Shown here: one piece after another, positions 20,831 to 31,679 of the stretch
Layout: every line of letters starts with the position of its first letter
Numbering within the stretch: the stretch's first letter is position 1
Assembly (NCBI GenBank): GCA_015680685.1
Contig: MNCI01029493.1
Coordinates: 11,477-57,089, forward strand
Source: Gnetum montanum
Taxonomy: Eukaryota > Streptophyta > Gnetopsida > Gnetales > Gnetaceae
Length of the DNA: 45,613 nt
Direction: 5' to 3'
Translations under genes and position numbers: made by a program
The notes under the pieces: generated by a model
What the model saw: the letters and a program-made list of their open reading frames with translations, nothing else
Told to the model about the DNA's origin: nothing
The model's database searches: none

Positions 20831-23185
20831 CAACATACTAGAGGTGTTGGCTTTTTCTGACTTAGTGAGAAAGGAACCATTACTGCAAGGATGGATTCCT
20901 TATTAGCAAGGATGTCTTCACTAATAAGGATGAAGGTCATCATCTTGACTAATGCCTCATGATGCATGGTGGAAGTCATGATCAAGTCATACAAGCTCAA
21001 AGTTAATTTTTTCTTTAGAAACTATCTAACCTAATCCATTACAGTAAGGAAGCTTTTGTTGTTGGCCATGGACTTGTCACCTCCGTTGTGCTTCACTTCC
21101 ATCATGAATCCCAAAATGCAAACCTTAGCCTTAGGTTGTTGCTGATGAGACTTCTCCTCATTCTTCTAACTATGGATTTTGATGTCCTTCCATGATTGGT
21201 TGATTGAAGCAGGTCGAGTAGAGGAGTTCATGGATATAGCTGACATAGAAGTGGGATTTTATAGGTCCACTTCCTTTCATGCCTCAGTTTGCCTTTCATC
21301 CTTGTCATTTTCCCTTTTCTTATGCTTCTTACTCTACTTGGTTGAAGCTTTTTGGTTGTCAGTCATTGATTGTGAGGAAGATGCTATAGCATCAACCACC
21401 ATAAAAGGTTGTTGGATACTTATGATAATTGGTTGGGCTATGACTAGTTACATTATAGTGGGTTAGGGCACCCTGATGACAAAAGGTTTTCTCAAAGGCA
21501 CTCGTGATCGTACTCTCATGACAAAGGGATATCTTGAGCCAATGGAAGCTCAAGAAGCTCTTTCCTCATGAGGGGGTACTCAAATTAAAAATGGTTCTCT
21601 TGTGGGTCTTTGATTATCATCTATGTTGAATGCTGATATAATGTATGTAGTGTTGTTGATGTTTAAAAAAGCTTCATATACCTACATTGATTGGCTTTGA
21701 GGTTAGATAGGGTTGGATGCATCTAGAACTAGCTCTCCCCTATCTATAGTTTTCTATAGGTCATCCTTCAACAAAAGGTAGAAGTTTGTGTCATATTTAG
21801 GTAGTTGGTGAAAGTAGCAAAAGCAATCTAACTTGAAGTACTTAGGTAGTTTCAGGTCATCTTTTGTTGCTCTAGTAGGTTCTTTGGCTATTTCACAGAT
21901 CCTATCATGCTTCCTTCAAAAAGCTTTACACATCTAATTATGCTAAATACATCCACTTTTCAACAATTGAACTAATAGCTTAGATGGCTGAAACGGTAGC
22001 CTAGTGTACTAGACCTATCCTTCCTTGCAAAGTTGGGTCTAGTTATCACCAATATAGTAACCCCAAAGGTTAAAGGCTAGTTATCATGATTATTCTTATT
22101 AGGGATCTTGGGTGGGTTGGTCATCATCCCCTGGTTAGTGGTCTTAGCCTCTTCGGTTACTATTGCTATGGTAACATTGTTATGATTGGCCATATTCTAA
22201 TCCCTCCACATATGTTGATTTTTGTATGCTACATAAGCTAGGTCATGATTGGCCTCTATAGCATCTTCTATATTCTTGGTCTAGGAGAACACTTGGCTAA
22301 GGAACCACAAGTCAAGGTAGTAAATTTTTGACTTGATAAAATCATTAACCATCCCCTTAAATATAGCCAAATGGTGTGTTTCAGCTATAGGCTCTAGAAT
22401 TTCATTGAGTAGACTATTCCATTGTTAGATGAACTTTTGCATAGGTTCTAGGGGTTCCTGCTTGATCTTCATTAGTTCATCAAGTGTGGTATTCGACTTC
22501 AAGTTATACTTGAAGCTATTAATGGACTAGGCTACCAAGTTCTCAAGAGACGATATGGATCCTCCAGGTAGGGCACAGTGCCAATCTAGCACTTTAATAC
22601 TCAAAGAGATAGGAAAAATTCTCATGATAGTATGGAGCCATGGCTACAATAGTAGGCACTTAGATTGAAAGGTTATAAGCTAAGCATTGGAATCACCATC
22701 TCTATATACTTGCTAAATTGGGAAATAAGGACACTAGGAGGAAATATCAAGGGTGGGATCATAGCACTAATGGAATCGTCCTGCTAAAAATCCATGATCT
22801 TGACACTTTAGAAAGTAAAGGCTTTGAGCCTCTTCAACTGCTCTATTAGATCCTAGATAATCTAGAAGGCCTAATCAAAGCCCTATGATGGACTTGTTGG
22901 CTACAGGGATTGCAAATATGGTTGTGGTGTTTGTTGTAAGGCTTGTGGCCTCACTATTGGTTGCAAGACAAATGGGAGCGGTTGTGTCATGGTTATAGTT
23001 TGCAAGCCAAACAAGGAAAAATATGCTTGTGATGGTATCTAAGGCATGAATGTAACAAAGGGGGTGTATGAGCCCTAGGTTGCTTAAAGTCCCATGGTGG
23101 ATCCGACACGACTGGTCAACAAGTTGGTAGTAGTAGCTACTACTATCATTAGTTGAACTAACCTAGGTTGGGTAGCAAATGACAT
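20831..23185 (-). pseudogene. gag: Gag polyprotein of B2
   Basis: Starts at ATG 23185, about 20 nt after the primer site, with MSFATQPRLVQLMIV. A Pro/Gln-rich stretch follows (about 23000-22900, LPFVLQPIVRPQALQQTPQP). The capsid-type domain comes next at about 22700-22260: WHCALPGGSISSLENLV, then KYNLKSNTTLDELMKIKQEP, then WNSLLNEI, and AIFKGMVNDFI. Further down, the family signature MSLYDLIMT lies near 21000. The middle part (22200-21050) is more decayed and no zinc knuckle could be located. There are many in-frame stops of the CAA/CAG/TGG transition type but few frame changes. The motifs are those of a Ty3/Gypsy Gag, distinct in sequence from that of family A. Confidence 0.65.
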
Positions 23186-23204
23186 GGAGAAGTGAAAGGT
23201 GGTT

Positions 23205-23218
23205 GGCTATGATACCGA
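23205..23218 (-). promoter_or_regulatory. Primer-binding site of B2 (initiator tRNA-Met type)
   Basis: The minus strand reads TCGGTATCATAGCC, close to TTGGTATCAGAGCC, which pairs with the 3' end of plant initiator tRNA-Met. The LTR end would lie at 23222, four bases away, and the gag ATG 20 nt downstream. Position and sequence agree, so it is a plausible primer site. Confidence 0.5.
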
Positions 23219-23221
23219 TTA

Positions 23222-25590
23222 TGCTTGGTGTCTGGTGATAATTAGTGAGGGCCTAAACATGGTTAAATATGATGGGGATGAAGGCAGTGTGACCTGTCTA
23301 GAGGAAGAGATCAAGAGGGTAGAGGTGGACACTATGGCCTTGGGGATCCCTTGTTGAAAAACTCCCCCCAAAATATTTTAAGGCTCAAACTCTATCCTAA
23401 ATACATCTTCCTCCTCTAGTTACCCATCAAAGGTCTCCTTCTAGTTCTCCTTGTCAACCTCAATGAGAAGGACTAAGACACTAGTGTAAATGTCGTTAAA
23501 AAGTATTCAATCATGGTCAAAGGAAATATACTCATTTTCATCATAATGAATCAGCTCAAATTCTCTTTTGGCCTTTGCTTCTATTTGTGGGATCAACATG
23601 TCTACTTGGATCTGGTATAGATGAAGTTATAGTGTTCTTCATTTATTGCTATGAAACTAGGACTTTGTCCCCGAAGTCTATGAGATTGTCTACATTCCAT
23701 TATGGCAAGGTCTTTGGGGTCATAAACCCTCATGTGTTGTTGATCTGACCCATTGTCGATCTAATTGTAAGGCAACTTGGCTGATTTTTGAAGAGACAAG
23801 GTTATTAAAAAATGGTAAAAATAGAAGCAAATCCTACCAAGTGAAATTAAAAAATGGTAAAAAAAAAAAACAAAAATAGCCAAAAATGAAGTATTGACTA
23901 TAAGTATCAAGTGGGGGTAAGGGGGGTATACCCCTTTACCAAAAATAGAAAGGTGAAAAGATGATAGCAAACTTCACCCATGCTAGCTTCCTAGCTATCA
24001 CACCCCTAGATGCTCATGATGCCTTCCTAGCTATCACACCCCTAGATGCCCACGATGGCTTCCTAGCTATCACACCCCTGGATGTGGTAAGGGTGAAAGA
24101 GGAGGTGATATAGAGGAATCTCACACCTTCTAAAATCAACATTGGTGAAGAGGGGAAAGTTGTTAGCAAGGTGGAGAAAATAATGTAAGTTATAGCAATT
24201 GGGATTACCACAAATTTAAATTTGGTGAAAAGAAGCATATACAGCCAAACATAGGACACGTACTATAATTAGTATGTTTTGGACAAAGGGGATCACCCCT
24301 TTTTGTAGAAATAGAAAGCTAAGAAAGTTAACATCAAGCTTCAACCATGCTAGCCTCCTAGCTGGCACACCCTCAGGTGTGGCATGGGGAAAAGAGGGGG
24401 TGAGATGGGGGGATCTTACACCTTCAAAAACCAACATTGGTGAAAGGAGAGAAAGTTTGACTATCAAAATAGAAATTTGAAACTTTCTCAAAATGGTTTT
24501 GGCAAGATACCAACAAGAAAGGGAAAAAAGTATTTTTGGGTCCTATCAAATTAATGTTGGTTTTAGTATGGAAATGACAACAAGAGATGGAATGTTTGCA
24601 TGTGTAAGATCAATGTTGGCTTTGGCTTTGGGAATTCACAACAAATGTTGTAAAAACTCAAAATCAAACTATCTACAACTTTCATGCTAGAGTTTCTATC
24701 ACAAGGGGGTGATGGGTACATTGGTTTTCAAGGGGATTTCAAGGTTTCTACTACAAAAAATCATAAACTTTCAAAGGGTAGGCAACATTGGCAATGAGGG
24801 AGATAGATTTTGCCATAGAAATTGGGTGGAGGCCCTCCTTCTAGTGCCAAGAAACTATTACAATGGAAGATCTCAACAGGTCAAAAACTAATGATTCTCA
24901 ACCACAAACAATCTCAACCTTGAATCCCTAGGGCCTCCAAGAAAAACTGGGATTCAGGATGCCCTGGAAAGTCTAGTAGATCACCTAGGGACTTAGGGGG
25001 ATGCAAAATAGGGGTGTAAAAATGTAAAAATTTTCAGATCTGAGACCCAAAATGAACACAAATTACACATAAATGGAAACTATAAATTTTATTAATTAAA
25101 CAAAGAATGAGTTCAAGAGTGTGTACAAAAGTTCCCATAGGAGAGCATAGGGGCATTCACTTGGGTAGGGGTTCCAAGTCCATTGAAAAAGATAGAATCT
25201 ACTCCATAACCTGGATGCTTACCCACTCTCAATGTTTTTGAACCTCCTTTACTACTACCCTAAATCTACCACTCAAGTTACTACTGGGGTTGGAAGATGT
25301 GAAGAATAGAGGCTACCAAGTTGCTCCACACTAAGATTTGGGGACCCTAGGGAAGTAACGTTGATACTATAGTGATCCTATGCCCCCCCACCCCCCACCC
25401 CCCCAATCCCAAATATAGACTGTAGGTTACTCTTTTTTACGTAGAGAATGAAGATTTGGCTACTTAAGAGACATTTTCAACCCCAAAAGCATGGAATATA
25501 TGAGATTGCCTCTTATGGGTTATAATCTTCACATTTATAATGAATTTTTGCCTTAAAGGTTACAACATGAAAATTTGGTGGTGTTTTAGC
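23222..25590 (-). repeat. 5' LTR of B2, with internal deletion
   Basis: About 2.37 kb from TGCTTGG at 23222 to about 25590, where the match to 17221-19050 ends. Relative to the left LTR it lacks about 0.8 kb (equivalent to about 18000-18810). That piece holds the TATA-like site and the hairpin cluster, so this LTR has lost its probable promoter. The break lies at a long C-run (25383-25405; a G-run on the coding strand). A diverged internal direct duplication is seen (about 23905-24190 against 24280-24455). The outer boundary is approximate and no target-site duplication was found. Confidence 0.6.
23987..24081. repeat. 36-bp tandem repeat, 2.6 units
   Basis: Units start at 23987, 24023 and 24059 with CTTCCTAGCTATCACACCCC and are nearly identical. 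The related segment at about 24345 contains one diverged unit (CTCCTAGCTGGCACACCC). The expansion is therefore local and later than the larger duplication of this LTR part. Confidence 0.85.
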
Positions 25591-25619
25591 ATCAATGTCA
25601 CAACCTAAACAATACATTA

Positions 25620-26400
25620 CCAACAAGGCTAGGAAACCATTTGTTATTAGAGCCCCTCTTCCTTCAATAACCTCCCACAACTCGTGATCAAAGCTTACCT
25701 ATAGTGACAAATAACTCAATAGTTAGCAAAAATCCATCATCACAATGGTGAAAAAAATAACCTATTGTCAAACCAAAAATTAAACCCACTGAAGGTAATC
25801 AATAAGAAAAGGCTTGAAAGTAAGCTAACCCACTAGGACCTACACCAAGATTAGCTACATCCATGAACAAGGGACCCAATGAACATACTTTGAAACTTAA
25901 GCTAAAAACTCTAGGAAGGATGGAGGAAATTAAGACCACAAAGGTTGAAACATTACATGCTAAGGAAAATAATTTCCTTGCAATGATGAAACAAGCCCAA
26001 TGGTCCCTCAAATAAAAGATCACATCATTAAATTTATATGACTTAGTCATAACCTCTCCTACTCATAGAGATGTACTAGCTCAAGTGTTGACTTCTATCC
26101 CTGTGAACAAAGACATGCCTACTAACAAGGACTCTATCCACTCTATCATTGAGTAAGATTCACTTAGGAAAAATGGGCATCAACCCATGCTTAACTTTTG
26201 TGATAGTAAGATGAAGACTAACTCATAAAATGAAGAAGCACTATCTACTCATCTTCTCAATAGCTCCCATCATTTTCTTAATACTCAGACTAGAACCAAC
26301 AACAAGAATAACTACAATGTTACCAATACCAACTCTGCAACATGGGACGATCAATGAAAATTTCTACAACTTTCCATGCTAAACAAGAGAGATGATGAGC
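25620..26400 (+). pseudogene. gag: Gag fragment of family B copy B3 (inverted)
   Basis: Plus-strand frame with stops containing LNLYDLVITSPTHRDVL, then LTSIPVNKDMPTNKDSI and FCDSKMKTNS. These match the B2 gag end (21000-20800), where the last segment reads CCDSEIKTNSQN. The preceding MEEIKTTKVETLHAKENN stretch corresponds to the region just before that signature in B1. The protease is missing and homology ends before the minisatellite. The 5' half of gag and the LTR are absent, so it is an internal fragment abutting the B2 LTR in opposite orientation. Confidence 0.55.
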
Positions 26401-26580
26401 ATAGAATCATGTAGAAGGATATATCAAAGATCAAGCAACAAATTTATGGTCAACATATGGCCCCCTCCCTTATTAACTCTTTCATGTCTATTTTTGTGAC
26501 CTTATACCATATTTTGGTATTTATTGTACTCCTATATTTTCTTTTGAAACTATCTCATGCTTGTTAAAAAATTACTATGG

Positions 26581-26927
26581 CTAGCCAAGGCCTAAAACTA
26601 GCAATACATGACCTGCAAAGGCCTAAAACTGACAACACATGACCTACCAAGGCCTAAAAATGCCAACACATGGTCCATGAAGCCTTAAAAGTGGTAATAC
26701 AATGGCCCACCAAGGCCTAAAACTAGTAACACATGGCCCACCAAGGCCTAAAACTAGCAACACATGGCCCACTAAGGCCTAAAATTGGTAATCCAATGGC
26801 TTGACAAGGCCTAAAATTGGCAACATCATGGCCCATAAAGACCTAAAACTAGCAGCATGATGGCCAGTCATGACCTAAAACTAGTAAGACTATGATCTGC
26901 CAAGGCCTAAAACTAGCAAATATGTGG
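26581..26927. repeat. 31-32-bp minisatellite, copy B3 (best preserved, 11 units)
   Basis: Eleven tandem units of 31-32 bp. The most regular read CCCACCAAGGCCTAAAACT followed by AGCAACACATGG. The array is the reverse complement of those in B1 and B2, matching the inversion of B3. It lies between the end of the gag fragment and the 3' end of the opposing exon, about 348 bp from that stop codon. Confidence 0.9.
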
Positions 26928-27144
26928 CCTCTTTTCCTATACTTTTTCATGATGACCAAGTTTTACTTTAATAATTATACATGGTTTCACGTATTTCATC
27001 TTATTATGTCATATTTTCAAATTCTAACTTTTATCCTTATTATAGAAAAATATGAAAAACATACGTAACCAAAAAAGTGACTTTAACCAAAACAAAATAG
27101 TATCCATAGTCATAATAATAAGAAATAAAATGTCCATAGCCATA

Positions 27145-27159
27145 GTTGCACTATGCAAC
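27145..27159 (-). other. Conserved 3' hairpin of family B (copy B3)
   Basis: On the minus strand GTTGCATAGTGCAAC forms a 6-bp stem with loop TAG, 116 nt after the stop codon of the opposing exon. It is followed by TATGGCTATGG. It differs from the B2 hairpin by three base pairs, each changed on both arms. Confidence 0.65.
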
Positions 27160-27274
27160 AGAAGACAACAAAAAAAATACATGGTCTTTATGGCAATTAT
27201 AGCCAAATGAAAATAGTTATAACAATGGTCTAACAAAAATAATAAAATGTAATAGGTTTAATAAAAGGTCAAAA

Positions 27275-27345
27275 CTAAGCCATTAGAGGGAGAAGATGAT
27301 CATCATCATTGACATTATCACCAACATCATCACTCTCAAACAAAA
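27275..27345 (-). pseudogene. Last exon of the opposing gene in B3
   Basis: Minus-strand frame ending in the acidic tail SDDVGDNVNDDDHLLPLMA and a TAG at 27277-27275. It is comparable to the tails at 6475 and 19371 in acidity, Asn/Asp content and terminal Leu/Pro residues. Upstream sequence no longer resembles the B1 exons, so the 5' limit is uncertain. Position relative to hairpin and minisatellite is the strongest support. Confidence 0.5.
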
Positions 27346-28590
27346 CATTAAAACTATTAGAACATAAAACCACTTAAAACAAATTAAAATATAAATAACT
27401 ACATGAGCATTCAAATCCAACATATTCCATGAATTAAAATACCAAAAGAGTAGCCAAAAGAAATTAATATAGAAAAATAAATTTACCAAATAGCAAGGAT
27501 TTTTTGATGATAACACTCATTTGTTTGCATATAATGATGTTTGTTGTTATGCAACCCAACACTTTGGCCAAATTCAAGAAGCCATTCTTCATAGCATTGC
27601 ATCATCTACATTCAATGTTGGATTTTTGACTCCATGCCAAGATAAATTGTTGGTAGCCATGAGGATAGACTTCTTTGTAATTAATTCTGAGAATTTCAAA
27701 AAGATGTTTGTGGTACATAATGCTGTGAATAAGTGAAAATTTCAACACCATTCCCTGAAAAAGCATCAAAAGACTCTCCAATATTGCTTGAATGAGTTTT
27801 GAAATCTTTCCCATTTACATTGAATGCACTCAGGAAAAACCATCATAAAGGGAGCTTATTTTTATGATGTAATTTGTTAAGTGCTTATGAATCCGTGTTG
27901 AATATGCTAAGTGTCTTCTTTACATTTATGAAGCCATGTTACAAAATAACCCTACTAGAAAAATGTTTTCCCTTATAAAAAAGAATTGGGGCCATGTGGC
28001 CTACAAGCCCTACAATGGGCCACACAACCCCAATCTATTATCACCACTAAAACTATTGTTGGTGCACCTACTCTTGAACTAGAACTTCACTTTGCCACCT
28101 TCCTACTCCTTGGCATTGCTACATGCATCTATCCTCTAAGCTACTCTTACCTCAACTATGCTACTCCTACTCCACACTTTGCAATAGCTCCCATCATTTT
28201 CTATAGTGTTAGATGTCCTCTGCTACATCCTTCTTGATCATGATCTTTCCCTATCGATGCCACCCTTTGCAATAGCACCATCATTCTCAAGCTCCTACAT
28301 GGGGCTACACAACCCTATGGCATCAATAAGAGAAATATCATGTTCTCATAGCATGTTATTATTTTCCTGCTACCACCACTTCCCTCCTACTCTTGTAGCA
28401 CCACCTCCACCTATGGCCTATTGTCTCCATCATGTGCTACTTTCTCGTACCTCGTTGCATCTCATTGTGTAATACCATTTCTTGGCCTTAAGCCTAGCCT
28501 CTCCTAATACTCTACCTCCTGCATCGCATCATTAGCTATTTGCACCTACACCTGCTACCAAGTGCCAACCTCCCACTCCTATCTGCACCT
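27346..28590. other. Unassigned stretch between B3 and A2
   Basis: No recognised gene. A plus-strand frame at 27521-27736 (71 codons from its first Met, open further upstream) reads smoothly (VGFLTPCQDKLLVAMRIDFF) but matches nothing I know. From about 27985 the sequence is C-rich and includes a diverged direct duplication: CTTTGCAATAGCTCCCATCA near 28176 and a similar 29-mer near 28264. It could be a remnant of a Pro-rich Gag linker or of another element. Confidence 0.3.
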
Positions 28591-29290
28591 ACTAGTTGAG
28601 CCACATGTTTATTTCTACATATTATTTGAGTACTTCCTCCAAATAGTCCAATGGCTAATGGAAATTAGTACCATATGTGAAGAAATCATCCATGAATACC
28701 TCCACTCCATTACCAATTTTTTGTTGAAAGATGCTCAAGACTAGGCATTGGAAGATTGTAGGAGCATTATAGCAATCAAAGGATAACTTTTATATGCAAA
28801 ATTCCCCCAAGAACTTGTGAAAGTTGTCTTGGCTTGATCCTCTATGGTAATTTGGATTTGGTTATAGCCACTATACCCATCTAGAAAATTGTAGTAATGG
28901 TTTCTTTCAGTTGTATCTAATACTTAATTCACAAATGGTAATAGAAAATGATTTTTGAATGTGATCATATTTAATAACCTAAAGTCAATATAGACTTTCC
29001 ATTATTCTTCTTTCTTTGGTACAATAATGAGTAGACTTATCCATTCACTATCTACTATAGGATAGATAAATCCTACGTTAAGAAGCTTTTTCATTTCATA
29101 TTTGATAAATTTTTTTAGCTAGGGATTCAATCTTCTCTATAGGTGCCTCTTTGGTTTGATGGTGGAGTCCACATAGATCAGGTGTTGACATATGCATAAA
29201 TCTATTCTAGTCAATTCATCATATGACTAGGCAAAGGTTGTTGGCCATTTTTTCACAACTTTTAGTAGTCTTACTTTCTATTCTTTAGAG
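28590..29290 (-). pseudogene. pol: Reverse transcriptase fragment of A2
   Basis: Minus-strand RT remnant with YNAPTIFQ (the Cys of the usual CNAP changed to Tyr), then the catalytic box FMDDF (28696-28682) with both aspartates intact, and TYGTNFH. The FMDDF box aligns with FIDDF at 12332-12318 of A1. Upstream blocks (about 29000-28850) are frame-shifted and carry stops. The fragment stops a few codons after the catalytic box, so it lacks the thumb, RNase H and integrase. Confidence 0.7.
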
Positions 29291-29739
29291 ATTTTGACAT
29301 TAATGATTATCAGCTTGCCATTATTAAAAAATACATACTCTATAGTTTTTGGTAAATTTTTGAGTTCAAGGGATTCTTATTTAAAGTTCTTAATAATTTT
29401 TAACTCTTCCAAATTCATATCTACTTTCATGTGAAAGAGTTGGGTATAAATTTACTCCATTTCATCCATCTTATCTATATAAGTACTTGTGAGGAGCTTA
29501 ACTATTTTCATGCATATTGTTGAATTAGAGTTATCATCTGTGATTAGCCACTGAGTACCTTCCTATTTTATGACTATTGCATATAGACACCTTTAAACAT
29601 ATGATGTTTCAACATACTTTTTACATGCTATAATGGTGGTTCTTTTCATGATCCATATTTTCTACACATAATGGTATCCTACAGTACTATATGTAATGCA
29701 TGAAATTATCATTTTCTCTATTTTTTCAAAATCATTTTC

Positions 29740-30160
29740 CTTGGAGATATCCAAGGAAAGATCTCTAATTTCTAGCCTAGCATCAATTGTGTTGAGCCAA
29801 GCCCTTCATATGATAATAGGGAATTCCTCAATATAGTTGTTCACATGGATTACTAGAAAATCCACTAGATAGGACTATCCATAAATGTTGGTCATAATAT
29901 CCTCCACCAATCTCAAGGAAATAGTAATGAATTGATCAATGAGCTCTAACCTGATATTACATTTCTTTTGTAGAGCCATGTTCTAATATTGGTACATCTC
30001 TTAGGAGATTAAGTTTACCCAAGAACTTAAGTCTAATACAGCTTTACATGCATCATTTCCTACAATCTACAAATATATTAGAATACTTCTAAGATTAGCT
30101 CTTTTCTTAGAAAGTGTTTTTCCTTGATCTAGTCAATAACTACATGTGTAATCATGACAA
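29740..30160 (-). pseudogene. pol: Protease region of A2
   Basis: Homologous by order and sequence to the A1 protease (13767-13363). Recognisable words on the plus strand include GAATTCC with the following bases near 29820 and the segment around 30120, which match the A1 counterparts. Stops and frame changes are frequent and the active-site triad is not readable. Confidence 0.45.
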
Positions 30161-30824
30161 TATGCATAATTTGGAACTTTTACTTTGAAAGTAGCTTGAT
30201 AGTAATTTCAAAACCAATTTGTGAAGGGTTATCAATCACAGATTTCTATAAAGATTTAAGTGGACTTTTGGATCTCAAGAAAGCCCTTTTCTTAGGCTTA
30301 CACTATGAACCACTCAAATTCTAATCTACCTATAAGTTCATGATCCTCATGCCATTGGGTTGCTAATTATATGATGGATTTCTCTTTGCATAGGTAGTGT
30401 AAGTGGCAAGGGAGAGAAAGTGGAAGGTGCAGGGTGTTGTGATTGATAATGAGTAGGATATGTAAAAGAATATTTAGTTCATGAAGTATTTTTCCAATGA
30501 TATATAAGGGATAATAGTGATGGGAGAAAGATGCATGATTTGCAGAGCCACAAGAAGATACATGTTGTTGGACATAATAGCCATACAAGTTTGGTTAATG
30601 ATAAGGGTATTGTTACCTTGGTGGTGGTATCCCCCACGACTATGGATTTTTTCATTGATGATAATGGTCTTAAGGTTGATGTGGCACATCACTTGGATAA
30701 TATTGTGACTAGTGAAATTTTTGTTGATAATTACCTTATTCATAAGGTAATCTCATGGGTAGTTATCCTTTTGTAAACTTTATCAAGCATATACTCCAAA
30801 TATTTGTAAGAATAACACAGGACA

Positions 30825-31124
30825 ACATTCTTTGGGATGTTTATATTGGCATATGTCACATCCTTCTTCCTCTATCTCTAAATATGCAACCTCCTAAACT
30901 ACTATAGCTAGACCTTTCTACTAATAGAAGTCATATCCTATATCTCTTCTTCTCCTTCTCTTCTTATCTTGATTTTCCTTCTTTATTTTCTTCTCAATGA
31001 TCTTTAGAGCTATTTCAATCTTCTCATCCAAAGAGTTCCACACTCTAACCACCTTGGTTGATGTCTCTATGACATATTTTTTTATTGGTAAAATTTTTCT
31101 TTGTGTCACTTTGTCTAGTGGCAC
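30825..31124 (-). pseudogene. gag: Gag C-terminal part of A2 with short zinc knuckle
   Basis: Contains an open Lys/Glu-rich segment (31124-30921; KKYVIETSTKVVRVWNSLDE) followed by CDICQYKHPKEC at 30860-30825. Both align with A1. All four metal-binding residues are intact and the spacing CX2CX3HX3C is identical to A1. It is an RNA-binding nucleocapsid module by homology. A few in-frame stops separate the two parts. Confidence 0.7.
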
Positions 31125-31679
31125 TTCCTCATGAAGATCACAAAAATGTACCTCCCTTTTCCAATGAAGGGATCTCTGTTATACTCTTGTACACTTGCTC
31201 TCTTTTTAAGTTCTCCTTCTTTCTTGGCCACTTGATTAATAATCTTTTGCATCCAATGGAGCCTCATCTATGACTACAAGGTAGCTATTAAAATATCTAG
31301 ATCTTACTAGTCCATAAAGATCCAATTTTTGAAATACCATTTCATGAGGGCATTCCATCAAGCAACTATGGGCAAAGGAGCTACCATCACATCATAATCT
31401 AAAAAGAAGAATATATATTATCACTCATGAAGATCACAACACTAGAATCCTCACCTCTTTAGTAAAAATAAAATACTTAACCTATGATCACACTCAAGCT
31501 TGGTAAGTAATCAAGAAAAGGGAAGAACATGATCCAATATCAAAATGACCTTGGGGCCTTAATCTTATGATATATCATCAAGAGATAATCAAAGGGATCA
31601 TGGTAGGAGTGCAAGCTAACATAGCTCTCCCTAGTATTTATCTTCTTCTTCATTCTCATCATCAAGCTCTCGCAAGGAT

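Larger units (their letters stand above)
17221..25590 (-). mobile_element. Family B retroelement copy B2: gag-PR with an opposing 3' gene and no RT
   Basis: Minus-strand LTR element. From right to left it holds a 5' LTR (25590-23222), an initiator-Met-type primer site (23218-23205), gag from 23185, protease (about 20830-20440), and a tail to about 20100. The minisatellite, the conserved hairpin, the last exon of an opposing gene and the left LTR follow. After the protease the frame runs only into the minisatellite, with no RT, RNase H or integrase motif anywhere. It would therefore depend on another element for reverse transcription and integration, like the gag-only non-autonomous LTR elements described in plants. 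The opposing gene distinguishes it. Confidence 0.65.
28590..31280 (-). mobile_element. Ty3/Gypsy fragment A2 (gag end to RT)
   Basis: Minus-strand fragment homologous to about 14870-12250 of A1. It begins at 31280 in the Gag segment after the capsid domain and ends within RT, with no LTR, integrase or capsid domain. The ends are sharp relative to A1, which suggests truncation by deletion or rearrangement. It faces A3 head to head. Confidence 0.75.

Noticed and set aside
24216-24491. Open frames on both strands around 24000-24500
   Set aside because: They arise from the duplicated, 36-bp-repeat-bearing part of the B LTR and show no protein features.
26581-26927. CRISPR-like array (regular repeats)
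   Set aside because: Units are contiguous 31-32-bp tandem repeats without unique spacers, in plant DNA; it is a minisatellite.
27521-27736. Orphan 71-codon frame as a real gene
   Set aside because: It reads smoothly, but there is no homologous copy, domain or splice context in the window, so I only mention it in the unassigned region.
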